A stretch of 64,000 bases of DNA from Umezawaea sp042738955 (GTDB taxonomy: Bacteria; Actinomycetota; Actinomycetes; Mycobacteriales; Pseudonocardiaceae). A model generated the notes under the pieces. The model searched no databases. It was given only the letters and a program-made list of their open reading frames with translations, and was not told the origin of the DNA. Of the stretch, positions 20,966 to 29,627 are shown one piece after another. Location of the stretch: assembly GCF_042738955.1 (NCBI RefSeq), contig NZ_JBHYHC010000009.1, forward strand, positions 1 through 64,000, read 5' to 3'. The stretch's first letter is position 1. The number at the start of each line of letters is the position of its first letter. Made by a program: the position numbers and the translations under genes.

Positions 20966-21123
20966 GCTCAGGTTGCCTCGGCGAGGGCGAGCATCACGTT
21001 CGGCGTGATCGACGCGGCGGCTTTGATGCCGCGCGTGTCTGTCTTCTTCCGCGCACCGCGCTGCTCGCCGCCGCAGGCTGCCGCCCCCGCCTAGCCCGCC
21101 CGACGTACAAGGAGAGCCCCACC

Positions 21124-21711
21124 GTGTCCGAGGTCCGTCTCGCTGCCGAGCAGCGCACCGAGTTCGGCAAGGGCGCTGCCCGCCGCACCCGCCGCGCAGG
21201 CAAGATCCCCGCAGTCCTCTACGGCCACGGCTCCGACCCCAAGCACCTGGCTCTGCCGGCGCTCGAGTTCGCCCGTGTGATCCGTGAAAACGGCAGCAAC
21301 GCAGTGTTGACGCTGGCCATCGACAGCGAGACCGAGCTGGCGCTGACCAAGACCGTCACCACGCACCCCCTCAAGAACTACATCGAGCACGTGGACCTGC
21401 TTCTGGTCCGCCGCGGCGAGAAGGTCACGGTCGACCTTCCCATCGTGCTCGTCGGCGAAAGCGCGCCCGGCACCCTGCTCACGCAGGACATCACCTCGAT
21501 CTCGATCGAGGCCGACGCGCTGAACATCCCGGAGCAGGTGGAGTTCACCGTCTCCGGTATCGAGGCCGGTACCCAGATCCACGCTTCGGACCTGGTCCTG
21601 CCCGAGGGCGTCACCCTCGTCACGGACCCGGACGCCCTGGTCGTGGCGATCAACGCCGCGCAGGCGGCTGACGCTCCCGACGAGGCCTCCGAGGCCACCG
21701 AGGAAAGCTGA
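21124..21711 (+). CDS. rplY: 50S ribosomal protein L25/Ctc
   Basis: A 195-aa long-form L25 (TL5/Ctc type) binding 5S rRNA. It opens with EVRLAAEQRTEFGKGAARR and has the conserved KIPAVLYGHGSDPKHLAL segment. The C-terminal extension (IEADALNIPEQVEFTVSGIEAG) gives the two-domain Ctc form linked to general stress in Firmicutes. The acidic tail (DEASEATEES) is typical. AAGGAGA lies 8 nt before the GTG. Position next to pth agrees with the mycobacterial order. It ends at a hairpin terminator 26 nt downstream. Confidence 0.96.
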   Translation: MSEVRLAAEQRTEFGKGAARRTRRAGKIPAVLYGHGSDPKHLALPALEFARVIRENGSNAVLTLAIDSETELALTKTVTTHPLKNYIEHVDLLLVRRGEKVTVDLPIVLVGESAPGTLLTQDITSISIEADALNIPEQVEFTVSGIEAGTQIHASDLVLPEGVTLVTDPDALVVAINAAQAADAPDEASEATEES

Positions 21712-21736
21712 GCCCCATCACGTCGGGCAGATCTGA

Positions 21737-21780
21737 CGGAGCGCCACCCCCGCACGATCGCGAGGGTGGCGTTCCGTTTG
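21737..21780 (+). terminator. Hairpin terminator of rplY
   Basis: A stem of about 16-17 bp (21737-21753 with 21760-21776) with one mismatch and one G-U pair and a 6-nt loop, followed by TTT. It lies only about 20 nt before the next gene, whose promoter must be inside or beside it. Confidence 0.75.
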
Positions 21781-21800
21781 CTTATCAAGATCAACAAGCT

Positions 21801-22313
21801 TTGAGCCCGGCCGACGTGCGGTTGACGAAGTTCCCCCGCCACGCGAAGGCGGGCCAGGGTTACGACGTCGAGCAGGTCAACACGTTCCTGCGGCGCATCG
21901 CGGACGCGTTGTCGGGCCGGATCCGGGTTCACCCGGACGAGGTGCGCGCGGTGGTGTTCCGCCGGGCCGTGAGCGGGCAGCGCGGGTACGACCCCCGCCC
22001 GGTCGACGACTTCCTCGCCCGCGTCGAACGGCAGTTGCGCGCCGGGTACGTGCCCCCGACGGGGTTGCGCAGCGGCGAGGACCTCATCGAGGTGAAGCTG
22101 CCGAAGGCGTCGAACGGCTACGATCGGGTCGAGGTGGACGCCTTCCTCGGGCGGGCCGCCGCCGCGCTCGACGGTCGCACGAGGATGACCGCGAGCGAGG
22201 TCCGCAACACCAGGTTCAGCACGACGTCGGGGCTCCGGCGCGGCTACCGGGTGCAGGCGGTGGACGCCCTGTTGGACACCCTTGAGCAGGAGTTGCGCTT
22301 CCGTGGCCGATGA
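21801..22313 (+). CDS. DivIVA-motif repeat protein (four repeats)
   Basis: A 170-aa protein made almost entirely of four tandem copies of a short DivIVA-type motif, each about 40-45 aa: a [DE]VR...F start, a GYD..VD core, then an FL..[VI]...L helix (GYDVEQVNTFLRRIADAL; GYDPRPVDDFLARVERQL; GYDRVEVDAFLGRAAAAL; GYRVQAVDALLDTLEQEL). In DivIVA/Wag31 one such motif forms the membrane-curvature-binding N-terminus; here no long coiled coil follows. It ends in LRFRGR. The start is the TTG at 21801; no ribosome site is clear. Its 3' end overlaps pth by 11 nt. A larger paralogue lies at 24666-25859. The function is unknown. Confidence 0.82.
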   Translation: MSPADVRLTKFPRHAKAGQGYDVEQVNTFLRRIADALSGRIRVHPDEVRAVVFRRAVSGQRGYDPRPVDDFLARVERQLRAGYVPPTGLRSGEDLIEVKLPKASNGYDRVEVDAFLGRAAAALDGRTRMTASEVRNTRFSTTSGLRRGYRVQAVDALLDTLEQELRFRGR

Positions 22314-22872
22314 GTTGGCGCTGGTGGTCGGCCTGGGCAACCCCGGCCCGAAGTACGAGGGCAACCGCCACAACGTCGGGTTCCTGGTGCTGGACGAGCT
22401 GGCCGCCCGCGTGCGCGGCAGGTTCAAGGCGCACAAGGGCGGCGCGGAGATCGTCGAGGGCCGTCTCGCGGGCCGCCGGGTCGTCCTGGCCAAGCCCCGC
22501 AGCTTCATGAACCTCTCGGGCGGCCCGGTCGCGGGCGCCGCGAACTTCTTCAAGGTCGCCCCGGCCGACGTCATCGTGGTGCACGACGAGCTGGACCTGC
22601 CCTACGGCACGGTCCGGTTGAAGCTCGGCGGCGGCGACAACGGCCACAACGGCCTGCGGTCCATCACCAAGTCCCTGGGCACCAAGGACTACCACCGCGT
22701 CCGCTTCGGCGTGGACCGCCCGCCGGGCCGCATGGACCCGGCGGACTACGTCCTGCGCGACTTCTCCGCCGCCGAACGCAAGGAGCTCGCGTTCGAGCTG
22801 GACCGCACCGCCGACGCCGTCGAGGCCCTGCTCACCGACGGCCTCGAGGCGGCCCAGAACAAGTTCCACTAA
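22303..22872 (+). CDS. pth: Peptidyl-tRNA hydrolase
   Basis: A 189-aa enzyme releasing tRNA from peptidyl-tRNAs dropped by the ribosome. The signature VVGLGNPGPKYEGNRHNVGF contains the conserved Asn and catalytic His. KPRSFMNLSGGPV and the DELDLPYGTVRLKLGGGDNGHNGLRS stretch complete the active site. The GTG at 22303 begins VADELALVVGLGNPG and has AGGAG about 10 nt upstream, inside the end of the preceding gene. Its stop overlaps the convergent acyl-AMP ligase stop by 4 nt (CTAA). Length is normal. Confidence 0.97.
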   Translation: MADELALVVGLGNPGPKYEGNRHNVGFLVLDELAARVRGRFKAHKGGAEIVEGRLAGRRVVLAKPRSFMNLSGGPVAGAANFFKVAPADVIVVHDELDLPYGTVRLKLGGGDNGHNGLRSITKSLGTKDYHRVRFGVDRPPGRMDPADYVLRDFSAAERKELAFELDRTADAVEALLTDGLEAAQNKFH

Positions 22873-24521
22873 CCCGCGGGCACCAGCGAGGTCGCGGCGG
22901 ACCGGCGGAGCTTGCCGGACGGCGTCTTGGGCAGGCTGCCCGGCTTCAGCACCACGACCGCGAACGGCCGCAGCCCCACCGCGTCCACGACGCGCGAGGT
23001 GATCTCCTTGCGCATGACCTTCTCGACGTCGTCGTCCCCGGCGGACTTGGACTCGACCACGACGGCGAACCGCTCGCGCCGCGTCCCGGCCTCCAGCCGC
23101 ACGGCGACCGCGTTGCCCGGCCGCACGCCTTCCACGGAGCACGCCGCGCGTTCGATGTCGGTCGGGTAGATGTTCCGCCCGCCCATGATGATCACGTCCT
23201 TGCGCCGTCCGCAGACGACGACCTGCCCGTCGACCACGTACCCCTCGTCGCCGGTCTCCAGCCACCCCTCGGCGTTCTGGGTCGCGAGCGGGCCGTTCAC
23301 GGTCAGGTAGCCGGGCGTCACGGCTTCGCCGCGCAGCCGCAGCTGGCCCACCTGGCGCTCGCCCAGGACGTTGCCCTCGTCGTCGATCGTCTGCACCTCC
23401 AGGCCCGGCACGGGCGGCCCGAGCAGCGGGAACGTGCGGGCGTTCGGCGTGCCCTCGGGCACCGGCACGGCGCGGTGCTCGGCTTCGAGCTGGTCGGGGT
23501 CGATCACGTCGACCGCGAGCCCGGTGAACACCGGCGCGAACGCCACGGCCAGCGTCGCCTCCGCCATCCCGTACGCGCACATGATCGACTCGGGCCGCAG
23601 CCCGAACCGCGCGCCCGCGTCGGTGAAGGCGTGCACGGCGGCCGGGTCGATCGGCTCGGCGCCGTTGAGGGCGAGCCGCATGGTCGACAGGTCGAACGCC
23701 TTGTCGTCGTCCACGGTCGACATCCGCCGCGCGGCGATCGAGTAGGCGAAGTTCGGGGCGGCGGTGATCGTGCCCTGGTAGCGGCTGATCAGGTCCGGCC
23801 ACAGCGTCGGGCGGGCCAGGAAGTCGACCGGCGTGACCTTGACCAGCTCGATGCCGAACAGCATGGGGATCGTCAGGAAGCCGACCATGCCCATGTCGTG
23901 GAACAGCGGCAGCCACGAGATCATCGTGTCGCTCGACGTGTCCAGTGCGGCGGCGATCTTCATGGCGTTGGCGTTCGACATGAGGTTGCGGTGGGTGATC
24001 CGCACGGCCTTCGGGTCGGCCGTCGAGCCGCTGGTGAGCTGGAGGAGCGCGGTCGCGTCCTCGTCCACCGGCACCGGCGCGGTCAGCGGCTCGCCCGGCA
24101 GCTCGTCGAGCTTGAGGTAGCCGATGCCGTGCTGGTCGAGGACGCCCGACAGCGCGTCGAAGGGGCTGCCGAGCAGCACCAGCTTCGAGTCGATCATCGA
24201 GAGCACCTTGATGGTGTCCGCTGCCCACTCGGCGAGGTCCGTGCGCGCGGTGGGCTGGTGCAGCATCGTCGTGCTGCCCCCGGCCATCCACACGGCCTGC
24301 ACGGCGGGCGCGATCTCCGCCGGGTCGGCGGCCAGCACGGCGATGGCCGCTCCGGGCTCCGCGCCGCCCGCGACCAGCCCGCCGGCCATCCGCGCAGCCA
24401 GCTCGTGCACCTCCGCCCAGGTGCGGCGCCGGGGGCTGTTCGGCTCCCCGGTGGTCATCCCCTTGGCCTGACCACCGGCTCCGGTGGCGGTGTCCAGCAT
24501 CGTGTTCACGAACGTGCTCAT
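22869..24521 (-). CDS. Fatty acyl-AMP ligase / acyl-CoA synthetase family protein
   Basis: A 550-aa adenylate-forming enzyme. The AMP-binding loop is LTSGSTADPKAVRITHRN, followed by SWLPLFHDMGMVG, ICAYGMAEATLA and the adenylate-binding TGDEGYVVDGQVVVCGRRKD. The HDMGM sequence and the GRNIYPTDIE segment are typical of FAAL enzymes, which load acyl chains onto carrier proteins. It occupies the place of mycobacterial Rv1013 (pks16), beside pth. A leaderless promoter is likely: TACCCT (24529-24534) lies 7 nt before the ATG. The acyl substrate is unknown, and no carrier protein or PKS is nearby. Confidence 0.9.
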   Translation of the reverse strand: MSTFVNTMLDTATGAGGQAKGMTTGEPNSPRRRTWAEVHELAARMAGGLVAGGAEPGAAIAVLAADPAEIAPAVQAVWMAGGSTTMLHQPTARTDLAEWAADTIKVLSMIDSKLVLLGSPFDALSGVLDQHGIGYLKLDELPGEPLTAPVPVDEDATALLQLTSGSTADPKAVRITHRNLMSNANAMKIAAALDTSSDTMISWLPLFHDMGMVGFLTIPMLFGIELVKVTPVDFLARPTLWPDLISRYQGTITAAPNFAYSIAARRMSTVDDDKAFDLSTMRLALNGAEPIDPAAVHAFTDAGARFGLRPESIMCAYGMAEATLAVAFAPVFTGLAVDVIDPDQLEAEHRAVPVPEGTPNARTFPLLGPPVPGLEVQTIDDEGNVLGERQVGQLRLRGEAVTPGYLTVNGPLATQNAEGWLETGDEGYVVDGQVVVCGRRKDVIIMGGRNIYPTDIERAACSVEGVRPGNAVAVRLEAGTRRERFAVVVESKSAGDDDVEKVMRKEITSRVVDAVGLRPFAVVVLKPGSLPKTPSGKLRRSAATSLVPAG

Positions 24522-24528
24522 GGTGGTC

Positions 24529-24534
24529 AGGGTA
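24529..24534 (-). promoter_or_regulatory. Leaderless -10 element for the acyl-AMP ligase
   Basis: TACCCT on the minus strand lies 7 nt before the ATG at 24521, placing the predicted transcript start at or next to the A of the start codon. No ribosome binding site is present. Confidence 0.55.
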
Positions 24535-24665
24535 GATCGGTCGGGTCGCGCGCGTGGTTCACGACCGCGACTCCCCGGATCACAGCCCGCATTAGGCCAT
24601 TAGGGCGAACGGTTTGGCCCGCCGTGCGGAGATACTCGCGGGACAGGATTTTCAGGGAGGCTTGG

Positions 24666-25859
24666 GTGGATCGGGCTGGCCACGACACGAAACACCACCA
24701 GCCTGCGCATCCCGCGCCGCTGTTGAGCGCGGACGACGTCGGCCAGGTGGTGTTCCACCGCCCTCCGGTGGGCGAGCAGGGCTACAACGAGGACAGGGTC
24801 GACGACTTCCTGGACCGCGTGGAGGAGACCCTGCGCAGCAGGGACACGGTGACCGCGCACGACATCCGCGCGATGCGCTTCCCCCTGGCCAGGACCGGGA
24901 CCGCGGGCTACGACCGGTCCGAGGTCGACATGTTCCTCGAACTGGTGGCGGAGACGCTCGAGTCGACGCCGCAGCGTCGGCAGGCCACGGCTCCGGCCGT
25001 GGGCGCGCACGCCACGTCGACCAAGATGCAGCCGCCGCCCCGGCTCAAGCCGGAGGACGTGCGGGGGGTCCGGTTCCACAAGCCCCGCGGCGACACCCCC
25101 GGCTACCACGAGGGCGAGATCGACGCGTTCCTCGCGCGGATCGAGGCCACGCTGCGGGGGCAGGACGACCTGACCGCGCTGGAGGTCCAGGAGATCGAGT
25201 TCGGCGAGGCGACCGCCGACCAGTTCGGGTACGACGAGGACGACGTGGACATGTTCCTCGACCTCGTCGTGGTGACGCTGGAGCAGTCCCCGCCGGTGGC
25301 CGTGACCCCGGAACCCTCGGAGCCCCCGCTGACCGCTCGGGACGTCCGCACGGCCGCGTTCGGCAAGCCCCCGCGGGGGCGGCGCGGCTACCAGGAGTCG
25401 CAGGTCGACAAGTTCCTGGACCGCATCGAGGACACGATCCTCGGCCAGGACAACCTGACGGCCGCTGACATCCGGGAGATGAAGTTCAGCCGTCCGCTCA
25501 TCGGCCGTCGCGGGTACGACGAGGACGAGGTGGACGCGTTCCTGGCCCGCGTGGAACGGCAGTTGTCCGGCGTCACCGGGGCGCCGGGGCGGATTCCGCC
25601 GATCACCAGCTGGAAGCAGCTGCGGCAGGTCCGGCTGCCCCCGGCCGCCCCGCACCAGCGCGGCTACCGGCAGGCGCAGGTGGACCGGATGCTGGAGGAG
25701 ATCGGGATCGCCCTGGACGGCATGCTGGGCGCCACCTCGGCCGACATCACCAAGGTCCGGTTCGCGCACGCGTTGTTGAACGGGCAGGGCTACGACTGCG
25801 CGTTCGTGGACGAGCTGATGCCCCGACTGGCAGCCGAACTGCGTCGACGAGGTCGTTAG
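24666..25859 (+). CDS. DivIVA-motif repeat protein (eight repeats)
   Basis: A 397-aa paralogue of the protein at 21801, built of eight DivIVA-type motifs in four pairs. GY..[..]VD centres are visible in GYNEDRVDDFLDRVEETL, GYDRSEVDMFLELVAETL, GYHEGEIDAFLARIEATL, GYDEDDVDMFLDLVVVTL, GYQESQVDKFLDRIEDTI, GYDEDEVDAFLARVERQL, GYRQAQVDRMLEEIGIAL and a degenerate last copy GYDCAFVDELM. Linkers between pairs contain Pro. It ends LRRRGR, like its paralogue. The GTG at 24666 has GGAGG 6 nt upstream. There is no TM segment and no long coiled coil. A polar scaffold or membrane-curvature role is inference from the DivIVA motif. Confidence 0.82.
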   Translation: MDRAGHDTKHHQPAHPAPLLSADDVGQVVFHRPPVGEQGYNEDRVDDFLDRVEETLRSRDTVTAHDIRAMRFPLARTGTAGYDRSEVDMFLELVAETLESTPQRRQATAPAVGAHATSTKMQPPPRLKPEDVRGVRFHKPRGDTPGYHEGEIDAFLARIEATLRGQDDLTALEVQEIEFGEATADQFGYDEDDVDMFLDLVVVTLEQSPPVAVTPEPSEPPLTARDVRTAAFGKPPRGRRGYQESQVDKFLDRIEDTILGQDNLTAADIREMKFSRPLIGRRGYDEDEVDAFLARVERQLSGVTGAPGRIPPITSWKQLRQVRLPPAAPHQRGYRQAQVDRMLEEIGIALDGMLGATSADITKVRFAHALLNGQGYDCAFVDELMPRLAAELRRRGR

Positions 25860-25864
25860 AAGGG

Positions 25865-25894
25865 TCGGCCCCCGATCACGCGATCGGGGGCCGA
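25865..25894. terminator. Bidirectional hairpin between convergent genes
   Basis: A perfect 13-bp stem TCGGCCCCCGATC / GATCGGGGGCCGA with loop ACGC sits between the stops of the DivIVA-repeat gene (25859) and the ABC-F gene (25905). It can serve both strands; there is no T-run. Confidence 0.8.
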
Positions 25895-25904
25895 GGAGTA
25901 CGTC

Positions 25905-27677
25905 CTAGCCTTCCACCAGTTCCGCCGCGGCCATCCACTGCTCCTCCACGGTCGCGACCTCGGCGTGCACGGCGCGCAGCTCGGCGTCCAGCGCCAGCAG
26001 CCGGTCCGGCTCCGTGGCCGCCGCCGCGAGAGCCGCGTGCAGTTCCGCTTCCTTCTTCTGCAACGCCGTCATCCGGCGCTCCAGCTTCGACAGCTCCTTG
26101 CGGGCCGCCCGCTGGTCCGCCGCGCTGGACACCACCGGGGCCGCGGCGACGCTCTCCCGCGACTCGGCCAGCTCCCGCTGGGAGTCGCGGCGGAGCAAGT
26201 ACTCCTCGATGCCGCCGGGCAGGTCGGTCAGGCCGCCGTCGCCGAACAGCGCCACGACCTGGTCGCACACCCGCTCCACCAGGTACCGGTCGTGCGAGAT
26301 CACCACGAGCGTGCCCGGCCACGAGTCGAGCAGGTCTTCCAACTGCTGCAACGTGTCGATGTCCAGGTCGTTGGTCGGCTCGTCGAGCAGCAGCACGTTC
26401 GGCTCGGCCATCAGCAGGCGGCACAGCTGCAACCGCCGCCGCTCGCCGCCGGACAGGTCCGACACCGGCGTCCACTGCTTCTGCGAGGAGAAGCCGAAGC
26501 GCTCCCCGAGCTGGGAGGCGGACATCTCCTGCTTGCCCAGCACGACCCGCCGGGCGACCTCCTCGATGGCCTCCAGGACCCGCATGGAGCCGCGCAGGTC
26601 GTGCAGCTCCTGGGTCAGGTGGGCGAGCTTCACCGTCTGGCCCATGATCCGGCGGCCGGTCTCGGTCTCCCGCTCACCCGCGAGCAGGCGCAGCAGGGTG
26701 GTCTTGCCCGAGCCGTTCACGCCGACCAGGCCGATCCGGTCGCCGGGGCCGATCCGCCACGTCAGGTCCTTCACCAGCGTCCGGTTCCCGACCGTCAGCG
26801 TGGCGTCCTCCAGCTCCAGCACCGTGCGGCCGAGGCGGCGCTTGGCGAACGCCAGCAGTTCCACCTTGTCCCTGGGCGCGGGCACGTCCGAGATCAGCGC
26901 CTCGGCGGCGTCGATGCGGTAGCGCGGCTTGGACGTCCGGGCCGGTGCTCCGCGGCGCAGCCAGGCCAGTTCCTTCTTGGCCAGGTTGCGGCGCTTCTCC
27001 TCCATCGTGTCCGCCAACCGGCCCCGCTCGGCGCGCGCGAAGATCCAGTCGGCGTAACCGCCGTCGTACTGCTCCACCTGTCCCCCAACGACTTCCCACG
27101 TGCGCGTGCACACGGTGTCGAGGAACCAGCGGTCGTGCGTGACGACGACGAGCGCGGACTTGCGGGCCAGCAGGTGCTGCGCCAGCCACCGCACGCCCTC
27201 GACGTCCAGGTGGTTCGTCGGCTCGTCCAGCACCAGCAGGTCGAGGTCCCGCACCAACGCGGCGGCCAGTGCCACCCGGCGGCGCTCGCCACCGGACATC
27301 GTGCCCACCGGGGAGTCCAGGCCCAGCGCGGTGATGCCGAGACCGTCCAAAATGGACCGCACGCGGGCGTCGGCCGCCCACTCGTGCTCGGCGTCGAAAC
27401 CGAGCGGGTCGATCACCGCGTGCCGGACGGTCGACCCCTCGGGCAGCTCGGTCCGCTGCGTCACCACGGCCATGGACAGGCCGCGGTTCTGGCTCACCCG
27501 GCCCTCGTCCGGCTCCTCCAACCCCGCCAGCACTTCCAGCAGGGTGGTCTTGCCGCCACCGTTGAGCCCGACCACGCCGATCCGGTCGCCGTCACCGACC
27601 CCCAGCGACACCCCGTCCAGCAGCGGGCGGATACCGAACGACTTCGACACGGACTCGAGGTTGACCAAGTTGGCCAT
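25905..27677 (-). CDS. ABC-F family ATP-binding protein
   Basis: A soluble protein of 590 aa with two ABC cassettes and no membrane domain, so a translation or ribosome-associated ABC-F ATPase. Walker A motifs are GLNGGGKTTLLEVLAG and GVNGSGKTTLLRLLAG. The signature sequences are TMSGGERRRVALAAAL and DLSGGERRRLQLCRLL. Walker B motifs end in DEPTNHLDV and DEPTNDLDI. A C-terminal coiled-coil-like region (ELSKLERRMTALQKKEAEL) suggests the Uup type. The position beside ispE agrees with other actinobacteria. It may be a housekeeping ABC-F or contribute to antibiotic tolerance; the sequence alone does not decide. Confidence 0.93.
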   Translation of the reverse strand: MANLVNLESVSKSFGIRPLLDGVSLGVGDGDRIGVVGLNGGGKTTLLEVLAGLEEPDEGRVSQNRGLSMAVVTQRTELPEGSTVRHAVIDPLGFDAEHEWAADARVRSILDGLGITALGLDSPVGTMSGGERRRVALAAALVRDLDLLVLDEPTNHLDVEGVRWLAQHLLARKSALVVVTHDRWFLDTVCTRTWEVVGGQVEQYDGGYADWIFARAERGRLADTMEEKRRNLAKKELAWLRRGAPARTSKPRYRIDAAEALISDVPAPRDKVELLAFAKRRLGRTVLELEDATLTVGNRTLVKDLTWRIGPGDRIGLVGVNGSGKTTLLRLLAGERETETGRRIMGQTVKLAHLTQELHDLRGSMRVLEAIEEVARRVVLGKQEMSASQLGERFGFSSQKQWTPVSDLSGGERRRLQLCRLLMAEPNVLLLDEPTNDLDIDTLQQLEDLLDSWPGTLVVISHDRYLVERVCDQVVALFGDGGLTDLPGGIEEYLLRRDSQRELAESRESVAAAPVVSSAADQRAARKELSKLERRMTALQKKEAELHAALAAAATEPDRLLALDAELRAVHAEVATVEEQWMAAAELVEG

Positions 27678-27728
27678 GGTGGAAGCGCACCTTCAGGGTT
27701 GACGGGGAGGAGAGACGAGCGGGAGGAC

Positions 27729-28694
27729 TCAGGCGTGGACTTCGGGGGGCACCGGCCGGTGCGCTTCCTCGGTGGCCACGATGCGGGCGCCGGGCATCGG
27801 CCCCTGCGCGACGCGGACGGTCCGGCACACGCCCGCGCCCGCCAGCTCGGCGGCCACGCGCACGGCGGAATCGGCGTCCGTGCAGAGGAACGCGCACGTG
27901 GGCCCGGACCCGGACACCATGCCCGCGAGCGCGCCCGCGTTGACACCCGCGCGCAGCGTGCGGCGCAGGTTCGGCCGCAGCGACACCGCGGCGGCCTGGA
28001 GGTCATTGCCCAGCAGCAGCGCGAGCTGCCGGGGATCACCGGACGCGAGGCCCTCGAGAACGGCCTCGGCGTCGCCGACGCGCGGCGGGTTGCCGTCGGC
28101 GCGCAGCCGGTCCAGCTCGCCGAACACCTCGGGCGTGGACAGGCCGCCCTTGTCGAACGCGATGACCCAGTGGAATGGGTGCCGCGCGAGCACGGGGACG
28201 ATCTGGTCGCCGCGGTCCGTGCCGAGCGCCGTGCCGCCGTAGAGCGCGAACGGGACGTCCGCGCCGATGCCGCGGGCCAGCGTCGCCAGCTCGTCGCGGC
28301 CGATCTCCAGCTTCCACAGGCTCGCCAGCCCGACCAGCGCGGCGGCCGCGTCGGCGCTGCCGCCCGCCATGCCGCCCGCGACGGGGATGTTCTTGCGGAT
28401 CACCACGCGGACCTTCGGGTCCTCGGGATCGCGCCCCACGTGCGCCGCCAGGGCCTGAACGGCCTTCCAGGCGAGGTTCGACGGGTCGGTGGGCACGGAG
28501 TCGGCGCCCTCGCCGCGCACCTCCACACCGGGGTCGTCGGCGATCGCGACCGTGACGTCGTCGTGCAGCGACAACGCCTGGAAGATCGTGACCATGTCGT
28601 GGTAGCCGTCAGCGCGGAGGTTCCCGACGGCCAGGTGGAGGTTGACCTTGGCCGGGACGCGGACGGTGACCGGGGGTGGGACTACGGCGAGCAC
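27729..28694 (-). CDS. ispE: 4-diphosphocytidyl-2-C-methyl-D-erythritol kinase
   Basis: A GHMP kinase of 321 aa in the MEP pathway, phosphorylating CDP-ME to CDP-ME2P for isoprenoid synthesis. Motifs: VRVPAKVNLHLAVG with the catalytic-site Lys, the ATP loop PVAGGMAGGSADAAAAL, and the C-terminal GSGPTCAFLC. The GTG at 28694 begins VLAVVPPPVTV and lies 7 nt after a TAGGCT -10 element, so the mRNA is probably leaderless. The ABC-F gene follows after 51 nt in the same direction. In mycobacteria ispE follows ksgA; here metN/metQ and a non-coding stretch separate them. Confidence 0.95.
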   Translation of the reverse strand: MLAVVPPPVTVRVPAKVNLHLAVGNLRADGYHDMVTIFQALSLHDDVTVAIADDPGVEVRGEGADSVPTDPSNLAWKAVQALAAHVGRDPEDPKVRVVIRKNIPVAGGMAGGSADAAAALVGLASLWKLEIGRDELATLARGIGADVPFALYGGTALGTDRGDQIVPVLARHPFHWVIAFDKGGLSTPEVFGELDRLRADGNPPRVGDAEAVLEGLASGDPRQLALLLGNDLQAAAVSLRPNLRRTLRAGVNAGALAGMVSGSGPTCAFLCTDADSAVRVAAELAGAGVCRTVRVAQGPMPGARIVATEEAHRPVPPEVHA

Positions 28695-28701
28695 GCCTTG
28701 C

Positions 28702-28707
28702 AGCCTA
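28702..28707 (-). promoter_or_regulatory. Leaderless -10 element for ispE
   Basis: TAGGCT on the minus strand ends 7 nt before the GTG at 28694. The hairpin terminator of metQ lies just upstream, so ispE needs its own promoter, which this supplies. Confidence 0.5.
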
Positions 28708-28744
28708 CGGGCGTCGAGGACGTGTTCGCTCGCATCGGGCTGTA

Positions 28745-28779
28745 GCCAAGGCCACCCGGCGGGGCCGGGTGGCCTTGGC
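28745..28779 (-). terminator. Terminator of metQ
   Basis: A perfect 15-bp stem (28745-28759 with 28765-28779; arms CCAAGGCCACCCGG and its complement) with a 5-nt loop, 8 nt after the metQ stop on the minus strand. It insulates ispE from metQ. Confidence 0.85.
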
Positions 28780-28786
28780 GCACTGG

Positions 28787-29584
28787 TCAGACGGGTAGGG
28801 CGGTCCCGGAGAACTTCTGCTTGATGTAGTCCTTGACCTGCTTCGACTGGAGCATCCCGATCAGTTCGGCGATCCTCGGGTCGTCCTTGAGCTCGGTGCG
28901 GGTGACCAGGCCGTTGGCGTTGGGGTTGCCCTCGGCCTTCTCCAGCACGAGCGCGTCGAGCGACGGCTTGAGGCCCGCGCCGATCGCGTAGTTGCCGTTC
29001 ACGACGGAGGCGTCGGTGTCCTCCAGCGACCGCGGCAGCTCCGACGGCTCCAGCTCGACGAACTCCAGCTGTCCGGGGTTGTACTCGACGTCGCGGAGCG
29101 TCGCCGTGGCCTCGGTGCCCGTTCGCACCTTGATCCGCCCGTTGGCCTGGAGCAGCGCGAGGCCGCGGGTCTGGTTCGGGCCCTCCTTCGCGATGCCGAT
29201 CTTGGCTCCGGTGGGCAGGTCCGCGAGCTTGTGGATCTTCTTGGAGTAGAGGCCGAGCGGTTCGAGGTGCACCGCGCCGATCCACTCCAGCGGAGCGCCC
29301 GTCGTCTGCTTGAACGCGTCCAGGTTCGGCTGGGTCTGGAAGTAGTTGGCGTCGATGTCGCCGTCGACCAGCGCCGTGTTCGGCAGCACGTAGTCGGTGA
29401 ACTCCACGACCTTGATCTTGAGGTTCTCGTCCTTGGCCAGGATGTCGGCCACGTGCTTGAGGATCTCGCCGTGCGGGCTGGGACTGACACCGACCCGCAG
29501 CACGGTGTGCGGGTCGGTCGCGGCGGCTCCAGTGCCGCAGCCCGCCGTCAGCAGCAGCGCGACAAGGGCAGCACGAATACGCAT
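28787..29584 (-). CDS. metQ: MetQ/NlpA-family methionine-binding lipoprotein
   Basis: A 265-aa substrate-binding lipoprotein of a D-/L-methionine ABC importer. The ATG at 29584 begins MRIRAALVALLLTAGCG (lipobox LTAGC) and is preceded by AAGGA 6 nt upstream. Family motifs: RVGVSPSPHGEIL, EFTDYVLPNTALVDGDIDAN, FQTQPNLDAF and NGNYAIGAGL. The ATPase metN lies 468 nt upstream in the same direction, but the permease metI that normally accompanies them is absent. The gene looks intact. Confidence 0.93.
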   Translation of the reverse strand: MRIRAALVALLLTAGCGTGAAATDPHTVLRVGVSPSPHGEILKHVADILAKDENLKIKVVEFTDYVLPNTALVDGDIDANYFQTQPNLDAFKQTTGAPLEWIGAVHLEPLGLYSKKIHKLADLPTGAKIGIAKEGPNQTRGLALLQANGRIKVRTGTEATATLRDVEYNPGQLEFVELEPSELPRSLEDTDASVVNGNYAIGAGLKPSLDALVLEKAEGNPNANGLVTRTELKDDPRIAELIGMLQSKQVKDYIKQKFSGTALPV

Positions 29585-29627
29585 TGGGTTCCTTCGTGAG
29601 GTGGTTCGACGTTTCAGCGGCCGGCGA

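Larger units (their letters stand above)
20785..21123 (+). other. Intergenic region: glmU-prs terminator and rplY leader
   Basis: No coding potential seen. It holds the strong terminator at 20796-20836, a possible promoter (TTAGGG, 18 nt, TACACT at 20960-20965), and then a leader of about 150 nt with two small perfect hairpins: ATCACG/CGTGAT around TTCGG (20993-21009), and GCGGC/GCCGC around TTTGAT (21017-21032). Confidence 0.6.
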
